Shown here one piece after another: positions 34,437 through 43,049 of a DNA stretch of 64,000 nt. A program made the translations under genes and the position numbers. How positions within the stretch are numbered: position 1 is the stretch's first letter; each line of letters opens with the position of its first letter. The stretch comes from Candidatus Hydrogenedentota bacterium (lineage in GTDB: Bacteria; Hydrogenedentota; Hydrogenedentia; Hydrogenedentales; JAGMZX01), in assembly GCA_029556545.1 (NCBI GenBank), contig JAKQEQ010000193.1, positions 62,001-126,000 of the forward strand. Direction: 5' to 3'. The notes below the pieces were generated by a model, which was given only the letters and a program-made list of their open reading frames with translations, ran no database searches and had not been told where the DNA came from.

Positions 34437-35723
34437 TCACACGTCGAGGCGCGCCAAAGCGCGTCTGCCGATGTCCGTACGGTAGTGCGCGTCATCGAAC
34501 GTTATCTTCCGCACGGCGCCATATGCCTTGTCGATGGCGGATCGGATGTCCGGATCGCACGCCGTCACGTTGAGTACCCGCCCGCCGCTCGTCAGGAGGC
34601 GGTCGCCCTCCTGCCGCGTCCCCGCGTGAAACACGATGACGTCCGAGTCCGCCTCCGCGGCGTCGATACCGGCGATCTCCTTGCCCTTTTCGTAAGGGCC
34701 GGGATACCCCCCGCTCGCCATGACGACCGTGACGCAGGCGTTGTCCTCGTAATCGATCTCATGCCCTTCCAGCGCGCCGTTACAGCACGCCAGCAGCAGC
34801 GGCACGATGTCGCCGCGCATGCGCGGCAGCACCACCTGCGTCTCCGGATCGCCGAAGCGCACATTGAACTCGATCACCTTCGGTCCCTGTTCGGTAATCA
34901 TCAGCCCCGCGTACAGGATGCCCGTGTACGGGGTGTCCTCTCGCGCCATGCCCGCGACCACGGGCCGCAGGATGCGCTCCTCGATCTCGCGCATTACCGC
35001 CGCCGTGACAACTGGCGCGGGCGAATATGCGCCCATGCCCCCCGTATTCGGCCCTTGGTCGCCGTCGTTCACCCGCTTGTGATCCTGACTCGACGCCATC
35101 GGCATGGTGGTCCTGCCATCGCAGAACGCCAGAATCGACGCCTCCTCGCCGACGAGACACTCCTCGATGACGATCTTCGCGCCTGCATCACCGAAGACGC
35201 GGTCCACCATCATAGCGCGAATGGCCGTAAGCGCCGCATCGACGTCCGCGCAGACGGAAACGCCCTTGCCCGCCGCGAGGCCGTCCGCCTTCACCACGAT
35301 GGGCGCGCCTTTCTCCTGCACGAAGGCCATCGCCGCCTCGGGTTCGACAAACTCGGCGTAGGCCGCCGTCGGAATATCGTGACGCGCCATAAACGCCTTG
35401 GCGAAAGCCTTGCTCCCTTCAAGCCGTGCCGCCGCCGCCGAGGGGCCGAAGACCGTGCGCCCGCGCTCGCTCAAGTAATCGACCACGCCCGCCGCAAGCG
35501 GCGCTTCGGGGCCGACCACGGTGAGGCCGACGTCCCGCGCGGCGATGAATTCCGCCTGGATCTCGAAGTCGTCCACGCTCAAAGCGATCGATTCCCCCTT
35601 TTCGAGGCGGTCGATGCCGGGGTTGCCCGGGGCGCAGAACACCTTCTCGATGAGCGGACTTTGAGCGATCTTCCACGCCAGCGCGTGCTCCCGGCCGCCG
35701 CCGCCGATAACCAGAGCGTTCAT
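34437..35723 (-). CDS. purD: Phosphoribosylamine-glycine ligase
   Basis: A 428-residue ATP-grasp enzyme that joins glycine to phosphoribosylamine in purine synthesis. Diagnostic parts: MNALVIGGGGREHALAWKIA, FCAPGNPGI, VVGPEAPLAAGVVDYL, PIVVKADGLAAGKGVSV, DHKRVNDGDQGPNTGGMGAY, FNVRFGDPETQVVLPRM and ASGGYPGPYEKGK. The length is normal. It lies 49 bases downstream of the IMP cyclohydrolase gene on the same strand, so two purine steps are co-transcribed. Confidence 0.97.
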   Translation of the reverse strand: MNALVIGGGGREHALAWKIAQSPLIEKVFCAPGNPGIDRLEKGESIALSVDDFEIQAEFIAARDVGLTVVGPEAPLAAGVVDYLSERGRTVFGPSAAAARLEGSKAFAKAFMARHDIPTAAYAEFVEPEAAMAFVQEKGAPIVVKADGLAAGKGVSVCADVDAALTAIRAMMVDRVFGDAGAKIVIEECLVGEEASILAFCDGRTTMPMASSQDHKRVNDGDQGPNTGGMGAYSPAPVVTAAVMREIEERILRPVVAGMAREDTPYTGILYAGLMITEQGPKVIEFNVRFGDPETQVVLPRMRGDIVPLLLACCNGALEGHEIDYEDNACVTVVMASGGYPGPYEKGKEIAGIDAAEADSDVIVFHAGTRQEGDRLLTSGGRVLNVTACDPDIRSAIDKAYGAVRKITFDDAHYRTDIGRRALARLDV

Positions 35724-35772
35724 GAGCGTATCCTTTCGCGAAGACCGTATCCCTTACCGGCGTCGCGCGACC

Positions 35773-36378
35773 CTACTCCGCGGGCGGCTCGGTGTGCTTG
35801 AAGTTGGCGGCGAGAACGCGGTCGTACTCCGCCGTGCACTCGAAGGCCTCCTGCGCCAGTCGATACCGCGTGGCGAAGGGCACGGCCCCATCGTGAGCGC
35901 GCATCTCGTGCATGATCCGCGGGTAGCGTTCCGGATTCACCACCACCGTCACGTAACGGTAGTTCTTTGCCGCCGAACGAATCATCGCGGCGCCGCCGAT
36001 GTCCGTCTGTTCGAAGACCTCGTCCGGCGTCAACCGCGGATGCGCGACCGTCCCCTCAAGCGGATGCAGATTGGCCACCACCATGTCGATCCAGGCGAAG
36101 CCGTGCGCCTGTAACTGCTCGACATGGACCTTATTGTCCCGGACGCCCAGCAACCCGGCGTGCACCTTGTGATGCAGCGACTTCACCCGGCCGTCCATGA
36201 GTTCGGGAACGCCTGTGAATTCGGCGATGCTGATCGCCGGCAGCCCGGCCTCCTGCAGCGCCTTCAGGGTTCCGGACGTGCTGATCAGTTCGACCTCGAA
36301 CTCCCGCAGAAGTCGCGCCAGCTCCACGAGCCCTGTCTTGTCATGACAACTAAGAATCGCGCGTCGTATCCGCTGCAT
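35773..36378 (-). CDS. purH: Stand-alone IMP cyclohydrolase (PurH N-terminal domain only)
   Basis: A 201-residue protein equal to the first domain of bifunctional PurH, which closes FAICAR to IMP. It has LSCHDKTGLVELARLL, ELISTSGTLKALQEAG, GRVKSLHHKVHAGLLGVRD, VVANLHPLEGTVAHP and DIGGAAMIRSAAKNYRYVTV. In ordinary PurH about 300 more residues (AICAR transformylase) follow; here the frame ends at TEPPAE, just past the domain edge, with no frameshifted continuation before purD. The transformylase must come from another gene. The start at 36378 has GGAGG upstream; ATG 36411 does not. Confidence 0.88.
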   Translation of the reverse strand: MQRIRRAILSCHDKTGLVELARLLREFEVELISTSGTLKALQEAGLPAISIAEFTGVPELMDGRVKSLHHKVHAGLLGVRDNKVHVEQLQAHGFAWIDMVVANLHPLEGTVAHPRLTPDEVFEQTDIGGAAMIRSAAKNYRYVTVVVNPERYPRIMHEMRAHDGAVPFATRYRLAQEAFECTAEYDRVLAANFKHTEPPAE

Positions 36379-36459
36379 ACCCCATGCCTCCACTCGAAAA
36401 GGGAACGGCATGATACGTGATCCAAGGGTAAATGTCGAGTCTAAGCCCGGCCGCCATTG

Positions 36460-37113
36460 TCAGCCTGTGGCGGAATAAAGACTCTTGAGTTGCGAAGCCG
36501 GCGCCTCCGTGTATTGTGCGCCGTTGAGAAAGAGGTCCACGAGACCCTCGGCCAATTCCGGCGTGAGCTGGATATCCGGCCGATTGGACTTCGCCATAAT
36601 ATGCATTTCCATAATACCGATGAACACGAGCGCCAAGCTCTGGGCGTCCCCGCCAGACAACTCATTGCGGTCCAGACCCTCCCGCATGATTTCCTCGATG
36701 AGCTTGAAGCGCTTGCGACCCAGCCGGTTCCGGTCGAGCGGCGGACCCTGGGCGGGCGGCGAGAAAAACACCTGAAGGATCAGCTGCACGACCTGCAACT
36801 GCTCTTCCGCCATCTTGAACGCCGAGACCATGATGGCCTTGAGCCGTTCACGGGTGCCGGGGACTTGCCGAATGACCTCCCGGACCTGTCCCACGTATTC
36901 CGCGAATTTCATCTCGACGAGCCGCCGAAACAGGTCTTCTTTGTTCTCGAAGTAGTAATAGAGGACCGGCCGAGTCACCCCCGCGCTTTCAATAATCTCG
37001 CGGATACTGGTACCGGCATACCCCTTGTCCGAGAAATGCTGCAAGGCGCTCTCGAGCAGCTTGATTTCGGCGACATTGGGAGCGCCATCGGAATTCGCCA
37101 CGCCACGGGTCAT
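36460..37113 (-). CDS. TetR/AcrR family transcriptional regulator
   Basis: A 217-residue repressor. The helix-turn-helix is KLLESALQHFSDKGYAGTSI followed by REIIESAGVTRPVLYYYFEN, the TetR signature. The ligand-binding part is helical with IKLLE-type start and VQLILQVFFSPPAQGP. The start is MTRGVANSD (37113), with CAGGAGCGG 5 bases upstream and a TATAAT box just before it; an earlier frame start at 37185 would lie upstream of that promoter. It lies between purine genes and the ceramidase-like gene on the same strand; its target is not evident, apart from its own promoter. Confidence 0.9.
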   Translation of the reverse strand: MTRGVANSDGAPNVAEIKLLESALQHFSDKGYAGTSIREIIESAGVTRPVLYYYFENKEDLFRRLVEMKFAEYVGQVREVIRQVPGTRERLKAIMVSAFKMAEEQLQVVQLILQVFFSPPAQGPPLDRNRLGRKRFKLIEEIMREGLDRNELSGGDAQSLALVFIGIMEMHIMAKSNRPDIQLTPELAEGLVDLFLNGAQYTEAPASQLKSLYSATG

Positions 37114-37125
37114 GCACCGCTCCTG

Positions 37126-37151
37126 ATTATACCTACCGTTCGTTAGGGTAG
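37126..37151 (-). promoter_or_regulatory. TetR promoter -10 box with overlapping operator-like inverted repeat
   Basis: On the minus strand TATAAT (37126-37131) sits directly downstream of CTACCCTAACGAACGGTAG (37133-37151), whose ends form the inverted repeat CTACC/GGTAG. The repeat would lie between the -35 and -10 boxes, the classical place for TetR autorepression. No good -35 box was seen. Confidence 0.5.
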
Positions 37152-37241
37152 CGCGCATTCTAACCCAACCCCCGACATTTTGCAAACGCCACGCCGCGCC
37201 AACTCGCTACGCAGAGCCGGACCGCCGCCCGGGAGCCCCGC

Positions 37242-39308
37242 TCAGGACAGGAAATCGAGGCCGGCCAAGTCGTGCCCCTGCGCCGCCAACATCTCGATGA
37301 GTCCGGCAACTTCCTGCGGCATTTTCGCCTTGTTCGCCAGAAACTGCAAGAGGAGGACCGCGTCGAAGGGCAGGTCCGCCCCTTCCGCCACGCCCATAAG
37401 CCGGACGCGCTCCTCTTCGGTAAAATTGGCGAACTCCATGCGGATGTAGGTTGCCGCGGCCTTCCTAGCTATGATGGCGGCTTCCTCATCGCCGAGCGAT
37501 CCAAGCAACACCCTGTAATCCTCGGGAATCGGCGCGAGGGCGCGGGCGAGCTTCGCGAAGGCCGTAAGCCCGGTCGAGGTCCTTTCCCACTGCGCGCGGA
37601 TGGCCGTTTTCTCGGCGGCCCCCCGCGCGACCGCGCTCCGGAACGCCGCCTCGAACTGCATCAATTCCGGGATGTCGCGCCAGAGTTCTCCGTCGTTCTC
37701 CGTGACAAGGTAGCGTTCCCCAAACCACATGGTCATAAGCGGCCCGAAATAGGCCATGCGCGACTCGGGGGTCGCGGCGAAGAACTCGCGCGCCGTCGGC
37801 TGCATACCAAGACTGTCGTTGCCGCCAGTCACGATGAACGTGTGGTCCGCGCCCTGCATCAAGGCCTTGACGCGCAGCAGCAGGGCCGTTTGCGCGGCAG
37901 GCGCGGCGGGAATCACCAGCAAGACGGTCCGGTCCACGTACACTTCCTGGAGCAAGATCTCCTCGGGCACAAGACCCTCAAGCAACGTCGGCGGCGTGGG
38001 CAGGATTCGGGCGTTCAAGGCCAACGCGACTTCTGTCTTCGGAAGGCCGCCCTCCAGCGCGCGCAGCGCTGTTTCCGCGAGTTCGCGTCCCCCCTCTTGC
38101 TCGCCTTGAGCGAAGTTCGGCTTGACATCGCCTGCGGCCCCGTTCAGAAACAGGACCGCTGTATCCTCACCGCCCTGTGTCCGCAACGATTCCGACAGCG
38201 CGGCAAGCGTCGCGCGGCCTGCCTGCGGCGCGCCGCCCAGCGATACGGGCGGATAGAGCGCGTAGTTGACCAACCAGGCTAGAGGGACTCCTGTCTCGGT
38301 GTCGATGCGGGCCACGGAGAGCGTCGAGTCAAGGGAAGCGTCCAGACCGAGCCGGCTTACGTGAAACTGCGACGCCTCCTGCTCACCGAATACGACTTGG
38401 GCATTCTGCACTGATGTGTCCGCCCGAATGATCGCGTCGCTGATCGCCTCGACCGCCCGCGCCGCGCGTTGAGCGTCATAGGCGCCGAAAAGCGCGCGGT
38501 CGATGGCGCCCTCGAACACCCCGGCCTCGGCCCCGGTGTATCGACCTGTCGCGCACAAGACCAGCCCGTCCGGCGACAGCCGCGCGTCGCCCTCGCGCAG
38601 TCTGTCGATCACGCGTTCTCGGAGCGCATGGTCCACCGCCGCCATATCCACAGCCACCAACGCCACCGCCGTGTCGCTGGCGCGCAAGACCAGGACCTGA
38701 ACCTCGGCGTCGCCCCCGGGCGCGTCAAGGGACCCGCGCGCCACGCCCGCAAACAACGGGGCGGGCGGCGGCAACGATTCCAGCCCTACGCCGGGCGCGA
38801 TCACAGGCTCCAGCTTCGGCTCAGGTACTGGCTCAGGTACTGGCTCAGGTTCCGGCTCGGGCTCGGGCTCGGGAACTGGCTCAGGCTCCGGTATCGGCTC
38901 GGGCTCGGGCTCGGGAACTGGCTCAGGCTCCGGTATCGGCTCGGGCTCGGGCGCGAGTTCGGGAACTGGCTCAGGCTCCGGTATCGGCTCGGGCTCGGGT
39001 TCGGGAACTGGCTCAGGCTCCGGTATCGGCTCGGGCTCGGGAACTGGCTCAGGTTCCAATATCGGCGGCGGCGACGGCGGTGCTTCGGGCAATGGACCGT
39101 CCCCGAACACGACGTCATTAGGCCCTAAGCGGTCCTTCGAGATACTGACGGCCTTGCCGTCCGGGGCGATGAAGTAATAGCGCGTGGGCGATTCCTTGAG
39201 TTTGACGTCCGTATAGCGCACCCCGTCCACGATGATCGAGTCCGCATGCGATACAATTGTCACAGTGACGCCAATCAGCATACCCAGTAGCAGGCCGCAA
39301 TTACGCAT
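37242..39308 (-). CDS. Ceramidase-like exported protein with long Pro-Glu linker and degenerate active site
   Basis: A 688-residue protein. A signal peptide covers residues 1-22 ([18 protein letters not shown]). A small beta domain (24-68) reads [16 protein letters not shown] with [17 protein letters not shown]. Residues 77-167 are an uninterrupted EPEP(I/V)PEPEP linker. The rest (about 185-620) resembles the neutral/alkaline ceramidase fold: [44 protein letters not shown] and [17 protein letters not shown]. The usual zinc H-x-H (as in ATHTHS) is ATGRYT at 253-258, the H in the N-W-F-x-x-H segment is Y, and the active Ser of GDVSPN is Lys (GDVKPN, 393-398). It is therefore probably not an active ceramidase. 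The start at 39308 follows a CGGAGGAGAAGG site. Confidence 0.65.
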   Translation of the reverse strand: MRNCGLLLGMLIGVTVTIVSHADSIIVDGVRYTDVKLKESPTRYYFIAPDGKAVSISKDRLGPNDVVFGDGPLPEAPPSPPPILEPEPVPEPEPIPEPEPVPEPEPEPIPEPEPVPELAPEPEPIPEPEPVPEPEPEPIPEPEPVPEPEPEPEPEPVPEPVPEPKLEPVIAPGVGLESLPPPAPLFAGVARGSLDAPGGDAEVQVLVLRASDTAVALVAVDMAAVDHALRERVIDRLREGDARLSPDGLVLCATGRYTGAEAGVFEGAIDRALFGAYDAQRAARAVEAISDAIIRADTSVQNAQVVFGEQEASQFHVSRLGLDASLDSTLSVARIDTETGVPLAWLVNYALYPPVSLGGAPQAGRATLAALSESLRTQGGEDTAVLFLNGAAGDVKPNFAQGEQEGGRELAETALRALEGGLPKTEVALALNARILPTPPTLLEGLVPEEILLQEVYVDRTVLLVIPAAPAAQTALLLRVKALMQGADHTFIVTGGNDSLGMQPTAREFFAATPESRMAYFGPLMTMWFGERYLVTENDGELWRDIPELMQFEAAFRSAVARGAAEKTAIRAQWERTSTGLTAFAKLARALAPIPEDYRVLLGSLGDEEAAIIARKAAATYIRMEFANFTEEERVRLMGVAEGADLPFDAVLLLQFLANKAKMPQEVAGLIEMLAAQGHDLAGLDFLS

Positions 39309-39467
39309 AGCCCTTCTCCTCCGCGACGGCGCTCCCCGCCGGAATCCGTAAGACCGGTTGCCGCGCCCCGACCGCAAGCATAGGACGCCTCGCGCCGGAG
39401 ATCAATCCGTTCCGCGCCAAGCGCCATGCCGATTGCGGCCGCTCCACGAATCTCGCTCCACGTCTCT

Positions 39468-40418
39468 TCACGGCATGAGGCATTTCCGCGCCCAGGCGAT
39501 CATGGTTTCGATGTTCAAGTACGCCTCGTGCCCGTTGAACGGGAAGTGATCGAGCTGCTTTTCCGCAGTGCGGATACGATTGTAGGCGCTGTAGATGCTC
39601 GAGGGCACGCAAATCATGTCCTGCAATCCCACGCTTATCAACGTGGGGCACTGGATGCGCTCGGTCATGTTGTTGAGTTCGACGTAGCTCAAGGTGCGGA
39701 ACGCGGTCTCGATGCGTTCCGGGTAGATTCTGAAGTACTGGATCAGTTCGGTCCAAGGCGCTTCGTTCGTGATTTCGAGCGTGCGCCGGAAATGGCAGAA
39801 CCCCGGCACCTCAGCCATGCACATCTTCAGGCGCCGGTCCAGGCATGCCGCCGCCAAGGTCAGCCCGCCGCCCTGACTGCATCCCGTCGCGCCGATACGG
39901 TCAGGCTGCACTTCGTCGCGCGTGCATGCGAAGTCGATGGTGCGTATCGTGTCCACATACGCGCGAGTGAAATAGTGCCTTTCCGGGTCGAGCAACCCGC
40001 TGGTCATCCAGCCGCCAGTGCGGCCCTCCGGGTAGTACGCGGTGTCAGTGCTCTCGCCGGACTGGCCGCGCACGTCGATGGCGATGCAGGTGAAGCCTTG
40101 CAGCGCCCACAGGAGATAATTCGCCACCTTGACCTTGTTGCCGCTGTAGCCGTGGAAGAATAGCAGCGTGGGTCTGGGGCGCCGCTGCCGGGGCGTAATC
40201 AGCCACCCGACGATTCGCCCGCCGTCGAAGGCGTCAAAAGAGATCTTCTCGACGTGGACGTCCGGGACGCTGTATGCGACGGACTCGCCGTCTCCGTTCA
40301 AGGGCTGGGCGCTGCTTCGCGCCAGCATGCGTTCCCAGAAGGCATCGAAATCGGCTTCGCGCGATTGCGGCAGCAGGCAGGTCTTGAGTTGATCGAGGGG
40401 CATGTCAAAGAGGAACAT
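39468..40418 (-). CDS. Acetyl xylan esterase / cephalosporin-C deacetylase family hydrolase
   Basis: A 316-residue CE7-type esterase. MFLFDMPLDQLKTCLLPQ followed by FDAFWERML is the family's N-terminal signature. The catalytic triad is complete: Ser in IGATGCSQGGGLTLAAA, Asp in SVGLQDMICVPSS and His in PFNGHEAYLN. It removes acetyl groups from acetylated xylo-oligosaccharides and similar compounds, normally in the cytoplasm; no signal is seen. Oligomers of six are typical of the family. The start at 40418 has GGGAG 8 bases upstream. Upstream and downstream genes are unrelated, so it is probably transcribed alone. Confidence 0.9.
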   Translation of the reverse strand: MFLFDMPLDQLKTCLLPQSREADFDAFWERMLARSSAQPLNGDGESVAYSVPDVHVEKISFDAFDGGRIVGWLITPRQRRPRPTLLFFHGYSGNKVKVANYLLWALQGFTCIAIDVRGQSGESTDTAYYPEGRTGGWMTSGLLDPERHYFTRAYVDTIRTIDFACTRDEVQPDRIGATGCSQGGGLTLAAACLDRRLKMCMAEVPGFCHFRRTLEITNEAPWTELIQYFRIYPERIETAFRTLSYVELNNMTERIQCPTLISVGLQDMICVPSSIYSAYNRIRTAEKQLDHFPFNGHEAYLNIETMIAWARKCLMP

Positions 40419-40533
40419 GAGCGGCATCTCCCAACGTAGCGCGATCGGGCGCACTTGCCCGTGATTCAGACAAGTGTACTCAAGGCGCGCCCGTGCGAAT
40501 CAAGGAAGGCGGTCTTCGAAATCATGCGACCGA

Positions 40534-41271
40534 TCACGAGGCCGTGTCGATGGAACGCAGCACCACGCCCCATCGGTTGCGCGCGACGGCCCGGACGACA
40601 CTCTCTGTCACGTCGATGCGCGCGCAGAACACGATATCCCCTTCCTGGCCCGAGCGGCGCAATAAGTCCGCGTGGGCCGCGCCCTCGAACAGCGTCTGAA
40701 TTCCTTCATCGAGAATTCGTTCCCGCCAGTAGCGGAACAGCGCGCGACCTTCGCCTAGTTCGGGTTCGCCGCGTTGCATGGCGATGGCCACGGCGGCCGA
40801 CAAGTCCTCCTGCGCGTTGAACTGGGGGTTGCCCACGCGGCCCGCGGGGATGAGCACGACGTCGCTCCCGTGGCCCGCGGCGGCGTTGCCCACAGCCGTG
40901 GCGTTGATGGTTGTGCCCATGTACAACGCCGGACATCCCCAGCAGGCCAGCAATCGGCCCGTGCCCGAGGTCGTCGTGAAGATGACGCGCCGGCCTCGGA
41001 CAATCTCGGAGCGCAATGGGCTGTTGCCGAGGTCGAAACCCTCGGGCGGCACTGTGCGCCGCTCACCCGCAAGCAGCGCGTCCGGGTAGTCCGCCGCCTT
41101 GGCCTGGCGCGCGTCCTCGACTTCGAGCACCGATATGATCTCCGTCGCGCCGTGCTGACCCATCATCGTGGCCGTCGCGCTCGCGCGCAATGCGTCCACA
41201 ATTACGGCGACATGGCCGTGCTGCACCGCGAACTCGCAGCCCTCTTCACCTTCTATGATGTGCCAGTACAT
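40534..41271 (-). CDS. comB: ComB-like 2-phosphosulfolactate phosphatase
   Basis: A 245-residue Mg-dependent phosphatase of the ComB family. VAVIVDALRASATATMM, GERRTVPPEGFDLGNSPLR, VIFTTTSGTGRLL and VVLIPAGRVGNPQFNAQEDL form the conserved core; the TTNGT signature is TTSGT here. ComB removes phosphate from 2-phosphosulfolactate in coenzyme M and sulfolactate pathways, but homologues occur widely in bacteria without coenzyme M. No ComA or ComC gene is nearby. The ATG at 41271 is directly preceded by a TTTAGGG-type repeat and lacks a ribosome site, so translation initiation is unusual. Confidence 0.88.
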   Translation of the reverse strand: MYWHIIEGEEGCEFAVQHGHVAVIVDALRASATATMMGQHGATEIISVLEVEDARQAKAADYPDALLAGERRTVPPEGFDLGNSPLRSEIVRGRRVIFTTTSGTGRLLACWGCPALYMGTTINATAVGNAAAGHGSDVVLIPAGRVGNPQFNAQEDLSAAVAIAMQRGEPELGEGRALFRYWRERILDEGIQTLFEGAAHADLLRRSGQEGDIVFCARIDVTESVVRAVARNRWGVVLRSIDTAS

Positions 41272-41298
41272 AGGGTCTAGGGTTTAGGGTTTAGGGTT
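41271..41298. repeat. Telomere-like heptamer repeat (TAGGGTY)4
   Basis: TAGGGTC and three TAGGGTT units run without break from the first base of the comB start codon. On the comB strand they read AACCCTA repeats and occupy the place where a ribosome binding site would be. The rest of the 74-base gap to the next gene shows nothing else. Confidence 0.75.
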
Positions 41299-41345
41299 CA
41301 AGGTTCCCTCTTCCCGAGGGAGAGGTGCGGGATGCGGGTTTGGTA

Positions 41346-42350
41346 TCAGGTATCGGGCCATCCCATCCGCTCCAGCACGTTGCCCACAATCAACCGCCCG
41401 TGCTCGCGACTATTCTCGACGAAGACCACGTTCGACTCGCAGCCCGCGCAGAGCGTTCCGGCGACATAAAGGCCCGGCACCGTCGATTCGAGACACTCCG
41501 TGAGCACCGGCTTGCCCGTCGCCGGGTCCACGACCGCGCCCGCCGCATCGAGGAGGGACGTGTCGGGCTCGTAGCCGGTCATGGCGAGCACAAAGTCGTT
41601 CGCAATGACGATTTCCTTTCCCGAGGCGTCCCGCAGCACCACCTCATCCGGGCGAATCGCGACCACCTCGACGCTCCGGTAACAGACAATCGCACCCTCC
41701 CGGATACGGTTCTCGATGTCCGGCTCGATCCAGTACTTGGTCTCGAAACGATCCCCACGCATCGCCACGGTCACCCGAGCGCCATACCGGTAGAGCTCGA
41801 GGGCTACCTCAGCGGCGGAAGAGCCCGCGCCCACAACCAGCATGTCCTGATCGGCGTAGAAATGAGGCTCCGTGAAGCAGTGGCTGACCTTCGGGAGGTC
41901 CTCGCCGGGCACGCCGAGCGGGCGGGGGGTGTCATAGAATCCCGTCGCCACGACGACTTGCCGCGCGCGCCAGACACGCCCGCGACCGTACATGTCCTTC
42001 GCCTCGACGCGAAACAGGCCGTCCAGCGGGATGATGCGGGTGACCTCGTGGTACGTGACGACTTCGAGTCCGAAATACCGCACGAAAGCCTGGCAGTACT
42101 TCAGGTATTCCCGCCGCGTGGGATTCTTGTCTTCCGCGAGCAGCGGGAACCCCGCCAGTTCGAGCTTGTCCGTGGTCGAGAACCAGTGCATGTAGGTCGG
42201 ATGCTGGAGCAGCGCCGCCGCGACCGGCCCCTTATCGATGGCGATCGCTCGCAATCCGTGCTGTTTCGCTTCGTGCAGAATGCCGAGCCCCGCCGGACCG
42301 GAACCGACCACGCCAATGTCGAGAATCTCCGCTGTTCTGGGATGCCTCAT
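41346..42350 (-). CDS. ypdA: YpdA-like FAD-dependent disulfide reductase
   Basis: A 334-residue flavoprotein. The FAD site is DIGVVGSGPAGLGILHEAKQ; PTYMHWFSTTDKLELAGFP followed by PTRREYLKYCQAFVRYFG is the YpdA-specific segment; the second nucleotide site is MLVVGAGSSAAEVALELYRY; and VPGLYVAGTLCAGCESNVVF closes the FAD domain. YpdA (Bdr) reduces bacillithiol disulfide with NADPH in Firmicutes; related proteins occur in other phyla where the thiol may differ. The start MRHPRTAEI is at 42350. It is 75 bases upstream of comB on the same strand. Confidence 0.88.
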   Translation of the reverse strand: MRHPRTAEILDIGVVGSGPAGLGILHEAKQHGLRAIAIDKGPVAAALLQHPTYMHWFSTTDKLELAGFPLLAEDKNPTRREYLKYCQAFVRYFGLEVVTYHEVTRIIPLDGLFRVEAKDMYGRGRVWRARQVVVATGFYDTPRPLGVPGEDLPKVSHCFTEPHFYADQDMLVVGAGSSAAEVALELYRYGARVTVAMRGDRFETKYWIEPDIENRIREGAIVCYRSVEVVAIRPDEVVLRDASGKEIVIANDFVLAMTGYEPDTSLLDAAGAVVDPATGKPVLTECLESTVPGLYVAGTLCAGCESNVVFVENSREHGRLIVGNVLERMGWPDT

Positions 42351-42394
42351 GCGTCCCGCCCTCCAGTCGGCGGATTCTACCATAAGCCGCTTGC

Positions 42395-42843
42395 GTGGGC
42401 GCACGACGAGTCAATTCCTACTTGCCGGCCGTGCCCATCGAGACGGCCCCCGACAGGCACGTCCTATTTGTCTGCGGCAGCGCACGCGTCTTCGCGCGCA
42501 CTGAGATCCTCGTCCTCGACGTGATGTGGACCTGGGCGTCGCCGGCAGGCTCTCGCCAAGCGCCCCGGTCCATCAAGTGCTTGCCGGGCTTCAGCCTGGT
42601 GACTCACTCGAACTCGCGCGGAAGAATGGTCGCTGGATCCTCGAAAAAGGCGGCCAGACTGTTGGCCGCCTCGCGAGTCGATACACCCTGCCTCAGGGAA
42701 TGCGCTGTATCGACGCCCGAGTCCATGCCGTGCTTGTACGATTCCGCCAAGACGGGGACCAAGCGTATGCCGATACCATACGGTGTGATCGTTGGGAAGT
42801 CGTTCTCCCGGAACTCGTCTTTGCTCCCAATGACGGCTCCTGA
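42395..42843 (+). pseudogene. Frameshifted remnant of a C-terminal helicase-like domain
   Basis: One frame (from 42395) reads LPAVPIETAPDRHVLFVCGS and VFARTEILVLDV with coding-type codons, then loses sense. A second frame continues from about 42526 as VDLGVAGRLSPSAPVHQVLA and runs through GDSLELARKNGRWIL, VGRLASRYTLPQGM, VHAVLVRFRQDGDQAYADT and DRWEVVLPELVF to a stop at 42843. The latter resembles the C-terminal tail of some RecQ-type helicases (recollection, weak). A -1 or +2 shift near 42520 joins the parts. No helicase motor domain is present, so this is a degraded fragment between the ypdA-like gene and the tRNA boundary. Confidence 0.45.
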
Positions 42844-42961
42844 CTCTTCACGGTGGTGTTCAACGGCCGAGCCCGTTCATGCATCCAATGACCGCATAGT
42901 CCCACGAACCCGCCGAATGCGGAAGACGGCCTTCACCGGGTCGATTAACCATTTTGGGCAC

Positions 42962-42993
42962 AAAAAAAGAGGACTTACGTCGCCGTAAGTCCT
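42962..42993 (-). terminator. Rho-independent terminator of the disrupted tRNA-Met gene
   Basis: AGGACTTACG and CGTAAGTCCT (42970-42979, 42984-42993) form a perfect 10-base stem with loop TCGC. On the minus strand it is followed by TCTTTTTTTG (complement of 42961-42970). It lies 11 bases beyond the tRNA 3' CCA, in the correct orientation to end that transcript. Confidence 0.9.
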
Positions 42994-43004
42994 TTGATAC
43001 CAAT

Positions 43005-43049
<45 letters not shown>

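Noticed and set aside
41271-41298. Real telomere or linear replicon end
   Set aside because: The array is short and internal, with genes continuing on both sides.
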